Shown here one piece after another: positions 8,165-16,603 of a stretch of DNA of 64,000 bases. The position numbers and the translations under genes were made by a program. Each line of letters begins with the position of its first letter. The first letter of the stretch is position 1. Below the pieces are notes generated by a model that was not told the DNA's origin, did no database searches, and was given only the letters and a program-made list of their open reading frames with translations. This DNA comes from Streptomyces omiyaensis (GTDB lineage: Bacteria; Actinomycetota; Actinomycetes; Streptomycetales; Streptomycetaceae): the NCBI RefSeq assembly GCF_014650895.1, contig NZ_BMVV01000030.1, positions 18,423-82,422 of the forward strand, given 5' to 3'.

Positions 8165-9963
8165 CAGTCGGCACGTCCTCGTTCGGTCAGTCGGCGGGTG
8201 GGGAGCCCCACGGCATCCGTGCGCTCGTAGGGGCTCGGCACCGGGAAGTAGTCGTCGAGGAAGCGCCGCACCATCCGCTCCTGCGCGTCGCGGTCCTCGG
8301 GCACGACGGTGTCGTTGATGCAGAAGGTGTCGAAGTCACGGCGGGCGGAGAGCCGGTCGAGGCGCTGCTGCGCGCCCCGGTCGCCGATGTCGATGTAGAC
8401 GTACCGCAGGTCGCCCACGGTGGCGCGGGCCGAGTGGTACGCGAAGTAGTGGTGCAGCGACGAGGCGATGGGCACGTCCTGGGGCGAGCGGAAGCGCGCG
8501 TGCTGGGTGGTCCAGTGGGCGCGCGGGTAGGTGTGCTCGATCTCGTTCAGGATGCTGCGGCGCAGGGCGTGCGGGGTGTGCTTCATCTTCTGCGAGACGA
8601 AGGTGCCGAACTGCTGGGCGATCAGGCCCCGGCTGTTCTTGCCCGCGGCGTTGACCGGCAGGTCGTCGGGGAGGGCCCGGCCGGTGGGGATGAGCGCCTT
8701 GGACATGAAGAACTTGCTCAGTCCGTTGGCGTGGAAGAAGTGCCCGAGGGTGGTCGGCCGGCCGAAGAACACGTCGTCGTTGAGGTAGAGGAAGTGCTCC
8801 GACAGGTCGGGGATGTGGTGGAGCTGGCTCTCGATGGCGTGCGAGTTGAAGGTGGGCAGCGCGGTGGGGTCGGAGAAGATCTCGCGGTGGTCGACGACCC
8901 GCAGGCCGGGGTGGTCGAGGTCGAGCCAGCCGGGCACCTGCCCGGCCGTCACCAGGAAGACGTTGCGCACCCAGGGCGCGTACTGGTGGATCGAGCGCAG
9001 CGAGTAGCGCAGCTCGTCGCGGCTGGTGAAGCGGGCGTCGTTGGCGGCCTGCTCGTGCAGGGCGGGGCCGCCCTCGTCCTCGTGGCCGAGGAGGCGGCGG
9101 GTGGTCTCCTTGGTGCCGCGCCACACCGGGTCGTCGGCGTCCACCCAGGTGTAGACGACGTCCACGGGGAAGGTGTGGTCCTCGGGCAGGTGCGCGGTGA
9201 ACTCGGGCAGGGTGCGGGCCTGCCCGGTGGTGTAGAGGGCGGGCACAGGGCTGAAGAGGGCCTGCGGCGCCTCGACGGTGCGCGGGGCGGCGTCGGCCTC
9301 GGTCACCACCCGGTTGGGGCGGGGGGCGATCAGCTCGCCGTCCCGCTCGTCCCAGAACTCCAGGTCGCAGCCGTGGGCGGCGCCGAAGACGAGCCGGCCG
9401 GTCGGGTCGCAGACGATCCAGGCGATCCGCAGGATCCGCCGGGAGCGCAGCTTGCGCCAGGACGCGGCGGCCTCGCCGGGGCGGAGGTCGCCGGGACCGG
9501 TGCCGACGTAGCCGGGCTCCTGGTCGAAGGCGTACGCGAGGAGGTCCTCGGTCTCCTCGCGGTGCCGCGCGGGGACCGCGACGGCGGGCAGGCCGTTGGC
9601 GGTGCCGCGGACGCAGAAGTACTCGATGCCGGCGTCCTCCAGGAGGCCGACGAGGAGGTGCAGGTTGCGGGCGCGGGCGGCCCAGGCGGTGATGCCGGGG
9701 ACCTCCAGGGCGCGCAGGTGGCGGCCGCCGTCCTGGACCACCCGGAGGGTGCCGCGCTCGGTCTCGGCGCCGCCCTTGCGGCCGCCGATGGCGCGGGCCA
9801 CGACGGCGGAGCGGGCGGAGTCGACGCCGGCCAGGGTGCGGGCCACGGACTGGCGGACGGGCTGCGGGATGCCGGCCACGATGCGGCGGCGGGCCCGGAC
9901 GGGCACGAGGTTCCGGTAGACGGAAACGAGCGCACTGGACTCGGGGTTGCGAGACGTCGCCAC
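8164..9963 (-). CDS. Stealth family sugar-phosphate transferase
   Basis: This protein of about 599 aa is a stand-alone Stealth enzyme. Region 1 starts near residue 265 with FPVDVVYTWVDADDP. Region 2 has FTSRDELRYSLRS and EHFLYLNDDVFFGR, region 3 has PIASSLHHYFAYH, and region 4 has FDTFCIND. The first 250 residues are a less conserved domain usual for actinobacterial members. The family is related to GlcNAc-1-phosphotransferase and bacterial capsule polymerases. I place the start at GTG 9963 (VATSRN), with GGTGGG about 8 bp before it; this is weak, and the frame is open further upstream without a better site. It heads the operon and is transcribed divergently from the LCP gene. Two different Stealth proteins in one operon suggest a repeat with two phosphodiester linkages. 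Confidence 0.85.
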   Translation of the reverse strand: MATSRNPESSALVSVYRNLVPVRARRRIVAGIPQPVRQSVARTLAGVDSARSAVVARAIGGRKGGAETERGTLRVVQDGGRHLRALEVPGITAWAARARNLHLLVGLLEDAGIEYFCVRGTANGLPAVAVPARHREETEDLLAYAFDQEPGYVGTGPGDLRPGEAAASWRKLRSRRILRIAWIVCDPTGRLVFGAAHGCDLEFWDERDGELIAPRPNRVVTEADAAPRTVEAPQALFSPVPALYTTGQARTLPEFTAHLPEDHTFPVDVVYTWVDADDPVWRGTKETTRRLLGHEDEGGPALHEQAANDARFTSRDELRYSLRSIHQYAPWVRNVFLVTAGQVPGWLDLDHPGLRVVDHREIFSDPTALPTFNSHAIESQLHHIPDLSEHFLYLNDDVFFGRPTTLGHFFHANGLSKFFMSKALIPTGRALPDDLPVNAAGKNSRGLIAQQFGTFVSQKMKHTPHALRRSILNEIEHTYPRAHWTTQHARFRSPQDVPIASSLHHYFAYHSARATVGDLRYVYIDIGDRGAQQRLDRLSARRDFDTFCINDTVVPEDRDAQERMVRRFLDDYFPVPSPYERTDAVGLPTRRLTERGRAD

Positions 9964-10425
9964 CGTGTTCAGCCCACCATTTCCACACCACACGCATGCG
10001 GAGCATGCGCCCGGAACCACGCTTGCCCGGATCTGATTCAGTCCGGGCTCAACGCTGAACTCCGGCCCCCCGAAGTCCCGGCCCTCGGCGGGACCGGTCG
10101 AGCACCTCCCCCGATCGCAAGACTGCGCAGAGGATGCTCGCACCGGATCTTCACACCCGATCCATGCCCCAGACAACTTATCGAAGGCTTATCGGACCAG
10201 CCGTTATCCAGCTGAGATGTGAACGCGCCTCCGATGTCGGGTAGGTCACTCCGAATGCCCGGGAAGGTCTCCGGGAGTCCCGGAACCGTCACCCCCTGTC
10301 GCACACCCGTCCGACCGTCTGCCTATACTCCACGCTCAACCCGCGCGCCGCCGTGCCCGCGTACCGGAGGCGCGGGCGTCACCGAGCGCCCCGAACGGTC
10401 ACCAGGATTCGAGGAACCGCACACG
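9964..10425. promoter_or_regulatory. Divergent intergenic region between Stealth operon and LCP gene
   Basis: These 462 bp hold no credible gene and must contain both promoters. A small inverted repeat (CGCATGC, GGA, GCATGCG at 9993-10009) lies just upstream of the Stealth start. A TATACT hexamer at 10324-10329 is a possible -10 element for the LCP gene. The stretch from about 10150 to 10210 is less G+C-rich than its surroundings, as expected of a promoter region. Confidence 0.4.
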
Positions 10426-11505
10426 ATGAGCCAGGACACCCGCACGCCCGAGGCCGTCGGCGGACGCCGTGGCACCGGCTCCCGCCCGCGCAAGAAGCGC
10501 AGGACCGGCAGGATCGTCCTGCTGACGCTCCTCGCCCTGCTGCTGGCCGCCGGCGGCGCCCTGTACTGGACCTACAGCAGCATCGACGGCAACATCAAGG
10601 GCGTCGACATCACCAAGGCGCTCGGCGACGACCGCCCCGAGAAGCTGCCCACCAGCGGCCAGAACCTCCTGGTCCTCGGCTCGGACTCGCGCGCCGGCGA
10701 CAACGGCGACCTGGTCGGCGGCTCGGTCGGCGGCGGCCGCTCCGACACCACGCTCGTGGTCCACATACCCGAGGGCCGCACCGAGGCCGTCGCCGTCAGC
10801 ATCCCGCGCGACACCCTGGTCACCCGCCCCGAGTGCACCCGCGGCGACGGCACCGCCGCACCCTCCGCCAAGCGCGTCATGTTCAACTCCGTGTACGCGC
10901 AGTACGGCCCCGCCTGCGTGGTCAAGACCGTGGAGTCGATGTCCGGCGTCCGCCTCGACCACTTCCTGGAGATCGACTTCGCCGGCTTCAAGGACCTCGT
11001 CGACACCATCGGCGGCGTCACGGTCGACGTGAAGCAGCCGATCGACGACAAGCAGAGCGGCCTCCAGCTCGCGGCCGGCCCGCAGAAGCTCGACGGCACC
11101 CAGTCGCTCGCCTTCGTCCGCACCCGCCACGGCGTCGGCGACGGCTCCGACCTCGGCCGCATCTCCCTCCAGCAGCAGTTCCTCACCTCGCTGCTCACCG
11201 AGGTGAAGAAGCAGGACCTGCTGAGCAGCCCCACCAAGACGTACAAGATCGCCGACTCGGCGACCAAGGCGCTCACCACCGACTCCGAGCTCGCCTCCCT
11301 CACCGCGCTCAGCGAGTTCGGCCGCAGCCTCAACGGCGTCGACCCGCAGAACATGGAGACGATCATGCTGCCGGTCGCCTACGACAAGATCGACCCCAAC
11401 CGCGTCGTCGCCCACGAGCCCAACGCCTCCCAGCTGTGGAAGGCCGTCCGGGAGGACGCCGAGATCCCGGCCTCCGCCAAGAAGTCCCCCGCCACGGGCG
11501 GCTGA
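10426..11505 (+). CDS. LytR-CpsA-Psr (LCP) family glycopolymer transferase
   Basis: This 359-aa membrane-anchored enzyme is of the type that attaches glycopolymers to peptidoglycan through a phosphodiester bond. It has a basic cytoplasmic segment (RPRKKRRTGR), one transmembrane helix (about residues 26-47, IVLLTLLALLLAAGGAL) and an extracellular LCP domain. The domain shows NLLVLGSDSRAG, RSDTTLVVHI, SIPRDT with its phosphate-binding Arg, and RTRHGVGDGSDLGR. The ATG at 10426 has GAGGA about 10 bp upstream; the frame is open to 10219, but that extension lacks a ribosome site and looks non-coding. The gene faces away from the Stealth operon, so it may ligate that phosphoglycan to the wall. That partnership is inference. 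Confidence 0.9.
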   Translation: MSQDTRTPEAVGGRRGTGSRPRKKRRTGRIVLLTLLALLLAAGGALYWTYSSIDGNIKGVDITKALGDDRPEKLPTSGQNLLVLGSDSRAGDNGDLVGGSVGGGRSDTTLVVHIPEGRTEAVAVSIPRDTLVTRPECTRGDGTAAPSAKRVMFNSVYAQYGPACVVKTVESMSGVRLDHFLEIDFAGFKDLVDTIGGVTVDVKQPIDDKQSGLQLAAGPQKLDGTQSLAFVRTRHGVGDGSDLGRISLQQQFLTSLLTEVKKQDLLSSPTKTYKIADSATKALTTDSELASLTALSEFGRSLNGVDPQNMETIMLPVAYDKIDPNRVVAHEPNASQLWKAVREDAEIPASAKKSPATGG

Positions 11506-11528
11506 CGGACCCTCCGCCCCGTACGACA

Positions 11529-11569
11529 CCGGTGCCCCGGCCCCTCACCACGAGGGACCGGGGCACCGG
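11529..11569. terminator. Bidirectional terminator hairpin
   Basis: A 12-bp perfect outer stem (11529-11540 with 11558-11569) contains an inner CCCTC/GAGGG pairing. It lies between the converging LCP gene and the beta-propeller gene and probably ends both transcripts. Confidence 0.8.
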
Positions 11570-11591
11570 CGCGTGCGGGCGCGTACGCCGC

Positions 11592-12677
11592 TCAGAGGCG
11601 CGTCCAGGGCTCCAGGGCCAGCCCCGGCTCCGTCCCCTGCCGGGTGACGATCACGCCGCCGTCGGCCGCCAGCGCGGCCACCGCGGCCGCGCCGCCGGCG
11701 TCGGCCGTCAGGGCCGGCGGACCGAGCACCGGCGGGCCGGACGGGGTCCAGTACAGACCGGTGTCCTCGCGCTCCGTCAGGTACGCGGCCAGCGCCGCGC
11801 CGCCCTGGTCGTCGCACTGGGCCAGCAGCGTGCAGTCGTAGCCGTCGATCAGGCACCGCCCCGCGGTCAGCGGGCCGCCGCCGACCGCGGCGGCGAACGG
11901 CGTGGGCGCGAGGCCGCGCCCCGGCGACCAAGCGCAGATCCGCCCGGAGCCGTCCGTGTAGTAGGCCGTGACGTGTCCGGAGGCGCCGGTCACCGCGGCG
12001 AGGGTGCCCGGCACGACCGGGGTCGGCACCAGCGGCTCCACGACCGGGCGGGCGCCCGGCTCGTGCTGCACGTACCGCACCAGGCCGCGGTCGCTGGAGG
12101 TGTACAGCTCGACCAGGCCGGCGCCGTTCACCGCGGCCACCGGGTTCTGGTCGGTGCGGCCGCCCTTCAGGTCCCACCACGGGTGCCAGCCGCCGGCGTC
12201 CTTCTGGACGCGGGCGCTGACGCCGCCGCCGCGGTTGCGGACGAAGACGTGGGCGCGGCCCTGGGCGTCCACGGCGAGGGCCGGGTTGCCGAACCACTCC
12301 GCCCGCCCGTTGGAGCCGCCGATGGACTTCCACTCCACGTTGGGCCGGCCGGTCTGGAACTGGACGCTGTGCACCAGCTCGACGTGCCGCTCCCCCGCCT
12401 CCCCGGTGGTGCCGGTGGGCCGGAAGCCGATCAGGTGCACGTACCGGTCGGGTCCCTGCGCCGCCGCGAGGAAGGGCAGCAGCCCGCCGCCGCCGATCTT
12501 GTCCGGGCCGGTGAACCGGCGGCCGGGGCCCTCGGTCCAGCGGAGCACCTCGCCGTCCCGGGGGACGTACACGCTGAAACGGCCCTCGGCGCCCCGGGTC
12601 AGCCAGCCGCCGTGCATCTTCGGGGCGCGCGGGGAGCCGTGGGTGGGGTCGGCGGGGGCCTGGGGTCGGTTCACCAT
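11592..12677 (-). CDS. Beta-propeller (PLL/tectonin-like) protein
   Basis: This 361-aa protein is built of repeated beta blades. It contains segments such as NPALAVDAQGRAHVFVRN and NPVAAVNGAGLVELY, typical of PLL-like lectin propellers that bind sugars. There is no signal peptide or membrane segment, so it would be cytoplasmic unless exported another way. No catalytic residues can be recognised. The ATG at 12677 is the only reasonable start. It stands alone between two terminators or intergenic gaps and is transcribed towards the LCP gene. Fold assignment is from the repeat pattern and is moderately sure; ligand and role are unknown. Confidence 0.65.
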   Translation of the reverse strand: MVNRPQAPADPTHGSPRAPKMHGGWLTRGAEGRFSVYVPRDGEVLRWTEGPGRRFTGPDKIGGGGLLPFLAAAQGPDRYVHLIGFRPTGTTGEAGERHVELVHSVQFQTGRPNVEWKSIGGSNGRAEWFGNPALAVDAQGRAHVFVRNRGGGVSARVQKDAGGWHPWWDLKGGRTDQNPVAAVNGAGLVELYTSSDRGLVRYVQHEPGARPVVEPLVPTPVVPGTLAAVTGASGHVTAYYTDGSGRICAWSPGRGLAPTPFAAAVGGGPLTAGRCLIDGYDCTLLAQCDDQGGAALAAYLTEREDTGLYWTPSGPPVLGPPALTADAGGAAAVAALAADGGVIVTRQGTEPGLALEPWTRL

Positions 12678-12771
12678 GCGAGGATCCAGCGCTCCGGGTC
12701 GAGTGGGGGACGGTTCGCACCGACTTTATCCGCCCGGCCCGGCCGCCTTCCGCGCGCCCGCTGGTTCCCGG

Positions 12772-14289
12772 TCAGGAACGGAGGCTCCGGCCCTCCTTGC
12801 CCAACCGGCTGTGGTTGCGCCCGTACAGGAAGTACACGATGACGCCGAGCGCCATCCAGACCGCGAAGCGGAACCAGGTCTCGCCCGGCAGGTTGAGCAT
12901 CAGCCACAGCGAGGCCGCGATGGAGATGATCGGCAGCGCCGGCACCCACGGGGTCCGGAAGGCGCGGTGCAGGTCGGGGCGGGTGCGGCGGAGCACGATG
13001 ACACCGGCGGCGACCATCACGAAGGCGAAGAGGGTGCCGATGTTCACCAGCGTCGCCAGCTCGTTGATGCTGGTGAAGCCGGCGACGATCGCGATGATCA
13101 CGCCGAGCAGGATGGTCGGCCGGTACGGGGTCTTGTACTTGGGGTGCGTGACCGAGAAGAAGCGGGGCAGCAGGCCGTCCCGGCTCATCGCGAAGAAGAC
13201 GCGGGTCTGGCCCAGCAGCAGGATGAGGCAGACCGTGGTGAGGCCGACGGCCGCGCCGAAGCTGATCACGCCCGCGTAGAAGGGGTGCCCGGCGGCCTTG
13301 AAGGCGTCGGCGAGCGGGGCGCTGACCGACAGCTCGGTGTAGTGCTGCATGCCGGTCACGACGAGGGCGACCGCCACGTACAGCACCGTGCAGATGAGCA
13401 GCGAGCCGAGGATGCCGCGGGGCATGTCCCGCTGCGGCAGCTTGGTCTCCTCGGCGGCGGTGGCCACCACGTCGAAGCCGATGAAGGCGAAGAAGACGAT
13501 GGAGGCGGCGGTGAAGATGCCCATGACGCCGAAGTTGGTGGGCTCGTACCCGAAGAGGATCTGGACGAGCGGCGCGGTCCAGTTGTCACCGCCGCCCTCC
13601 GGGGTGACGGCCGGCGGGATGAACGGGTCGTAGTTGTCGCCGACGATGAAGAACAGGCCGGCGACGATCACGATCATGACGACGGTGACCTTGATCGCCA
13701 CCACCAGGGCGGTGATCCGGGCGGAGAGCTTCATGCCCAGGACGAGGATCACGGTCAGCACCAGGACCAGCAGGAACGCCAGGATGTCGAAGGTGCCGCC
13801 CGGTGCGTCCGGCCCTTCCAGGGAGGCCGGCAGGTGCCAGCCGATGTTGTCCATCAGCGAGCGCACGTACCCGGACCAGCCGACCGCCACCACCGCCGTG
13901 CCCAGCGCGAACTCGAGCACCAGGTCCCAGCCGATGATCCAGGCCGGAAGCTCCCCGATGGAGGCGTAGGCGAAGGTGTACGCCGATCCGGCGACCGGCA
14001 CCGTCGAGGCGAACTCGGCATAGCAGAGGGCGGCCAGGGCGCAGACGATGCCGGCCGCGACGAAGGCCAGCGCCGTGGCCGGGCCCGCGTTCTCCTTGGC
14101 GACCTTGCCGGTCAGGACGAAGATGCCGGTGCCGATGATCACACCGACGCCGAAGACCGTGAGGTCCCAGGCCGAGAGGGACTTCCGGAGCGCGTGCTCC
14201 GGCTCCTCGGTGTCCCGGATCGACTGCTCGACCGATTTGGTCCGGAACATTCCGGTGTTGGCCCGTGGGGGGCGCTGGTCCGTGCTCAC
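12772..14289 (-). CDS. APC-superfamily amino-acid permease (cationic amino acid transporter type)
   Basis: This 505-aa integral membrane protein has about 12-14 hydrophobic helices. The N-terminal helix carries GVGVIIGTGIFVLTG, the APC substrate-binding motif, and the segment FIGFDVVATAAEETKLPQRD is typical of the YfnA/CAT group that carries cationic amino acids by proton symport. I chose GTG 14289, with GGAGGT 6 bp before it. The frame is open for 31 codons further upstream, but those lack hydrophobic or conserved sequence. The gene is monocistronic, separated from dxs by a hairpin. Substrate (arginine/lysine versus others) is inferred from the subgroup only. Confidence 0.9.
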   Translation of the reverse strand: MSTDQRPPRANTGMFRTKSVEQSIRDTEEPEHALRKSLSAWDLTVFGVGVIIGTGIFVLTGKVAKENAGPATALAFVAAGIVCALAALCYAEFASTVPVAGSAYTFAYASIGELPAWIIGWDLVLEFALGTAVVAVGWSGYVRSLMDNIGWHLPASLEGPDAPGGTFDILAFLLVLVLTVILVLGMKLSARITALVVAIKVTVVMIVIVAGLFFIVGDNYDPFIPPAVTPEGGGDNWTAPLVQILFGYEPTNFGVMGIFTAASIVFFAFIGFDVVATAAEETKLPQRDMPRGILGSLLICTVLYVAVALVVTGMQHYTELSVSAPLADAFKAAGHPFYAGVISFGAAVGLTTVCLILLLGQTRVFFAMSRDGLLPRFFSVTHPKYKTPYRPTILLGVIIAIVAGFTSINELATLVNIGTLFAFVMVAAGVIVLRRTRPDLHRAFRTPWVPALPIISIAASLWLMLNLPGETWFRFAVWMALGVIVYFLYGRNHSRLGKEGRSLRS

Positions 14290-14388
14290 CGTCGTACCTC
14301 CGCGTCGTCCGTGACGTCGGGTCTCGGGCCCCCGGCACACGGGGGTCGAGGGGACGCTGCCCGCGCTGAAGCCAGAATGCACGCGAAA

Positions 14389-14426
14389 GGGCCGGTCGGC
14401 ACCCGGGAGGGTGAGCCGACCGGCCC
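14389..14426 (-). terminator. Terminator hairpin downstream of dxs
   Basis: GGGCCGGTCGGC (14389-14400) pairs perfectly with GCCGACCGGCCC (14415-14426) around a 14-base loop. It lies between the dxs stop and the permease start, both on the minus strand, and would separate the two units. Confidence 0.75.
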
Positions 14427-14464
14427 AACGGTGACGCGGTGTGACCGCTCCGCCGGGGCGGAGG

Positions 14465-16384
14465 TCAGTCGCGGGCGGGCTCCACGGCCTCGCGGGCCGC
14501 CTCGTACCGGCCGTCCAGACGCGAGACCAGTCCGGTGACCTGGCGCGCGATGTCCGGGGCGGTCAGTCCGATCTCGGCCAGGACCTCGGCGCGGGAGGCG
14601 TGGTCGAGGAAGACCGGCGGGATGCCGAAGTCACGCAGGGGCACGTCGACGCCGGCGTCGCGGAGCGCCTGGGCGACGGCCGAGCCGACGCCGCCGACCC
14701 GGCTGTTGTCCTCGACGGTGACGACGACCCGGTGGTCCGCGGCGAGCGGCGCGAGGGCCTCGTCGACCGGCTTGACCCAGCGGGGGTCGACCACCGTGGT
14801 GGAGATGCCCTGCCGGTCGAGGAGGTCGGCGATCTCCAGGCACATCGGGGCGAGCGCGCCGACCGAGACCAGGAGGACGTCCGGCCGGTCCGTGCCGGCC
14901 TCGCGGAGCACGTCCATGGAGCCGACCCGGCCCACGGCGGGGACGGCGGGGCCGACCGCGCCCTTGGAGAAGCGCACCACGGTGGGGGCGTCGGTGACCT
15001 CGACGGCCTCGCGGAGCTGGGCGCGGACCTGGTCGGCGTCGCGCGGGGCGGCGAGCCGCAGGCCGGGCACGACCTGGAGGATCGACATGTCCCACATGCC
15101 GTTGTGCGAGGCGCCGTCCGTGCCGGTGACGCCGGCCCGGTCGAGGACGAAGGTGACGCCGCACTTGTGCAGGGCCACGTCCATCAGGACCTGGTCGAAG
15201 GCGCGGTTGAGGAAGGTCGCGTAGACCGCGAAGACCGGGTGCAGGCCGCCGGTGGCGAGGCCGGCCGCGGAGACGGCGGCGTGCTGCTCGGCGATGCCGA
15301 CGTCGAAGACCCGCTCCGGGAACTCCTTGGCGAAGCGGTCCAGGCCGACCGGCTGGAGCATGGCGGCGGTGATCGCCACGATGTCCTCGCGCTCCTTGCC
15401 GAGCGCGACCATCTCCTCGCCGAAGACGCTGGTCCAGTCGGCGCCGGAGGTGGCGATGGGGAGGCCGGTGTCCGGGTGGATCTTGCCGACGGCGTGGAAG
15501 CGGTCGGCCTCGTCCTGGAGGGCGGGCTGGTAGCCGCGCCCCTTCTCGGTGAGGCAGTGGACGATCACCGGGCCGCCGAAGCGCTTGGCGCGGGTGAGGG
15601 CGGACTCCAGGGCCTCGATGTCGTGCCCGTCGATGGGGCCGACGTACTTCAGGCCCAGGTCCTCGAACATGCCCTGGGGGGCGATGAAGTCCTTGAGGCC
15701 CTTCTTGGCGCCGTGCAGAGTCTCGTAGAGCGGCTTCCCGACGACCGGGGTGCGCTCCAGGATGTCCTTGCCGCGGGCCAGGAAGCGCTCGTAGCCGTCC
15801 GTGGTGCGCAGGGTGGCCAGGTGGTTGGCGAGGCCGCCGATGGTGGGCGCGTAGGAGCGCTCGTTGTCGTTGACGACGATGACGAGCGGGCGGTCCTTGG
15901 CGGCCGCGATGTTGTTGAGCGCCTCCCAGGCCATGCCGCCGGTGAGGGCGCCGTCGCCGATGACGGCCACGACGTGGTCGTCCTTCCTCAGGACCTGGTT
16001 CGCCTTGGCGAGGCCGTCGGCCCAGCCGAGGACGGTCGAGGCGTGCGAGTTCTCGATCACGTCGTGCTCGGACTCGGCCTGCGAGGGGTAGCCGGAGAGG
16101 CCGCCCTTCATCTTCAGCTTCGAGAAGTCCTGGCGGCCGGTGAGCAGCTTGTGCACGTAGCTCTGGTGACCGGTGTCCCAGAGGACCTTGTCCTTCGGGG
16201 AGTCGAAGACGCGGTGCAGGGCGATGGTCAGTTCGACCACGCCGAGGTTGGGGCCGAGGTGGCCGCCGGTCTTGGAGACGGCGTCGACGAGGAAGGTCCG
16301 GACCTCCGCGGCCAGCTGGTCCAGCTGTTCCGGGGAGAGCCGGTCCAGGTCGCGCGGTGTCCTGATACGGGTCAGCAGGGCCAC
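14465..16384 (-). CDS. dxs: 1-deoxy-D-xylulose-5-phosphate synthase
   Basis: This 639-aa thiamine-diphosphate enzyme condenses pyruvate and glyceraldehyde-3-phosphate into DXP, the first step of the MEP isoprenoid pathway. It has the N-terminal LGPNLGVVELTIALH and the ThDP/Mg motif GDGALTGGMAWEALNN. The transketolase-type pyrimidine-binding domain includes FDVGIAEQHA, with the Glu that activates the cofactor, and the C-terminal domain includes VTVEDNSRVGG. The length is that of full Dxs. I took GTG 16384, preceded by AAGGAGG at the right spacing; the 56 open codons before it are not conserved. Streptomycetes often carry two dxs copies, and this locus resembles the second one. It is transcribed alone. 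Confidence 0.95.
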   Translation of the reverse strand: MALLTRIRTPRDLDRLSPEQLDQLAAEVRTFLVDAVSKTGGHLGPNLGVVELTIALHRVFDSPKDKVLWDTGHQSYVHKLLTGRQDFSKLKMKGGLSGYPSQAESEHDVIENSHASTVLGWADGLAKANQVLRKDDHVVAVIGDGALTGGMAWEALNNIAAAKDRPLVIVVNDNERSYAPTIGGLANHLATLRTTDGYERFLARGKDILERTPVVGKPLYETLHGAKKGLKDFIAPQGMFEDLGLKYVGPIDGHDIEALESALTRAKRFGGPVIVHCLTEKGRGYQPALQDEADRFHAVGKIHPDTGLPIATSGADWTSVFGEEMVALGKEREDIVAITAAMLQPVGLDRFAKEFPERVFDVGIAEQHAAVSAAGLATGGLHPVFAVYATFLNRAFDQVLMDVALHKCGVTFVLDRAGVTGTDGASHNGMWDMSILQVVPGLRLAAPRDADQVRAQLREAVEVTDAPTVVRFSKGAVGPAVPAVGRVGSMDVLREAGTDRPDVLLVSVGALAPMCLEIADLLDRQGISTTVVDPRWVKPVDEALAPLAADHRVVVTVEDNSRVGGVGSAVAQALRDAGVDVPLRDFGIPPVFLDHASRAEVLAEIGLTAPDIARQVTGLVSRLDGRYEAAREAVEPARD

Positions 16385-16520
16385 CCGTGCCTCCTTGCGT
16401 TCTGAGCTGGTCGAGCTTGCCGATTTTGCCGAGTCTAATGTTCCGTCTTGGATCGTGGGCATCGGGCCAGGCGGAGCGGCATCACCCGCACGGGGGATGT
16501 ACTGGTCCGGACGCGACGGT

Positions 16521-16599
16521 GCCCGGCACCGGTTCACCGGTGCCGGGCGCATGTGGCGCGTCTTACCCCAGGGCCGTCGCGCGCGTCGCGCGCGGCCCT
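16521..16599 (-). terminator. Two tandem hairpins downstream of xylH
   Basis: A hairpin with arms AGGGCCG/CGGCCCT (16570-16599) follows the xylH stop. It is followed by a perfect 12-bp stem with a TTCA loop (16521-16532 with 16537-16548). Together they should end the xylFGH transcript before dxs. Confidence 0.8.
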
Positions 16600-16603
16600 C
16601 CTG

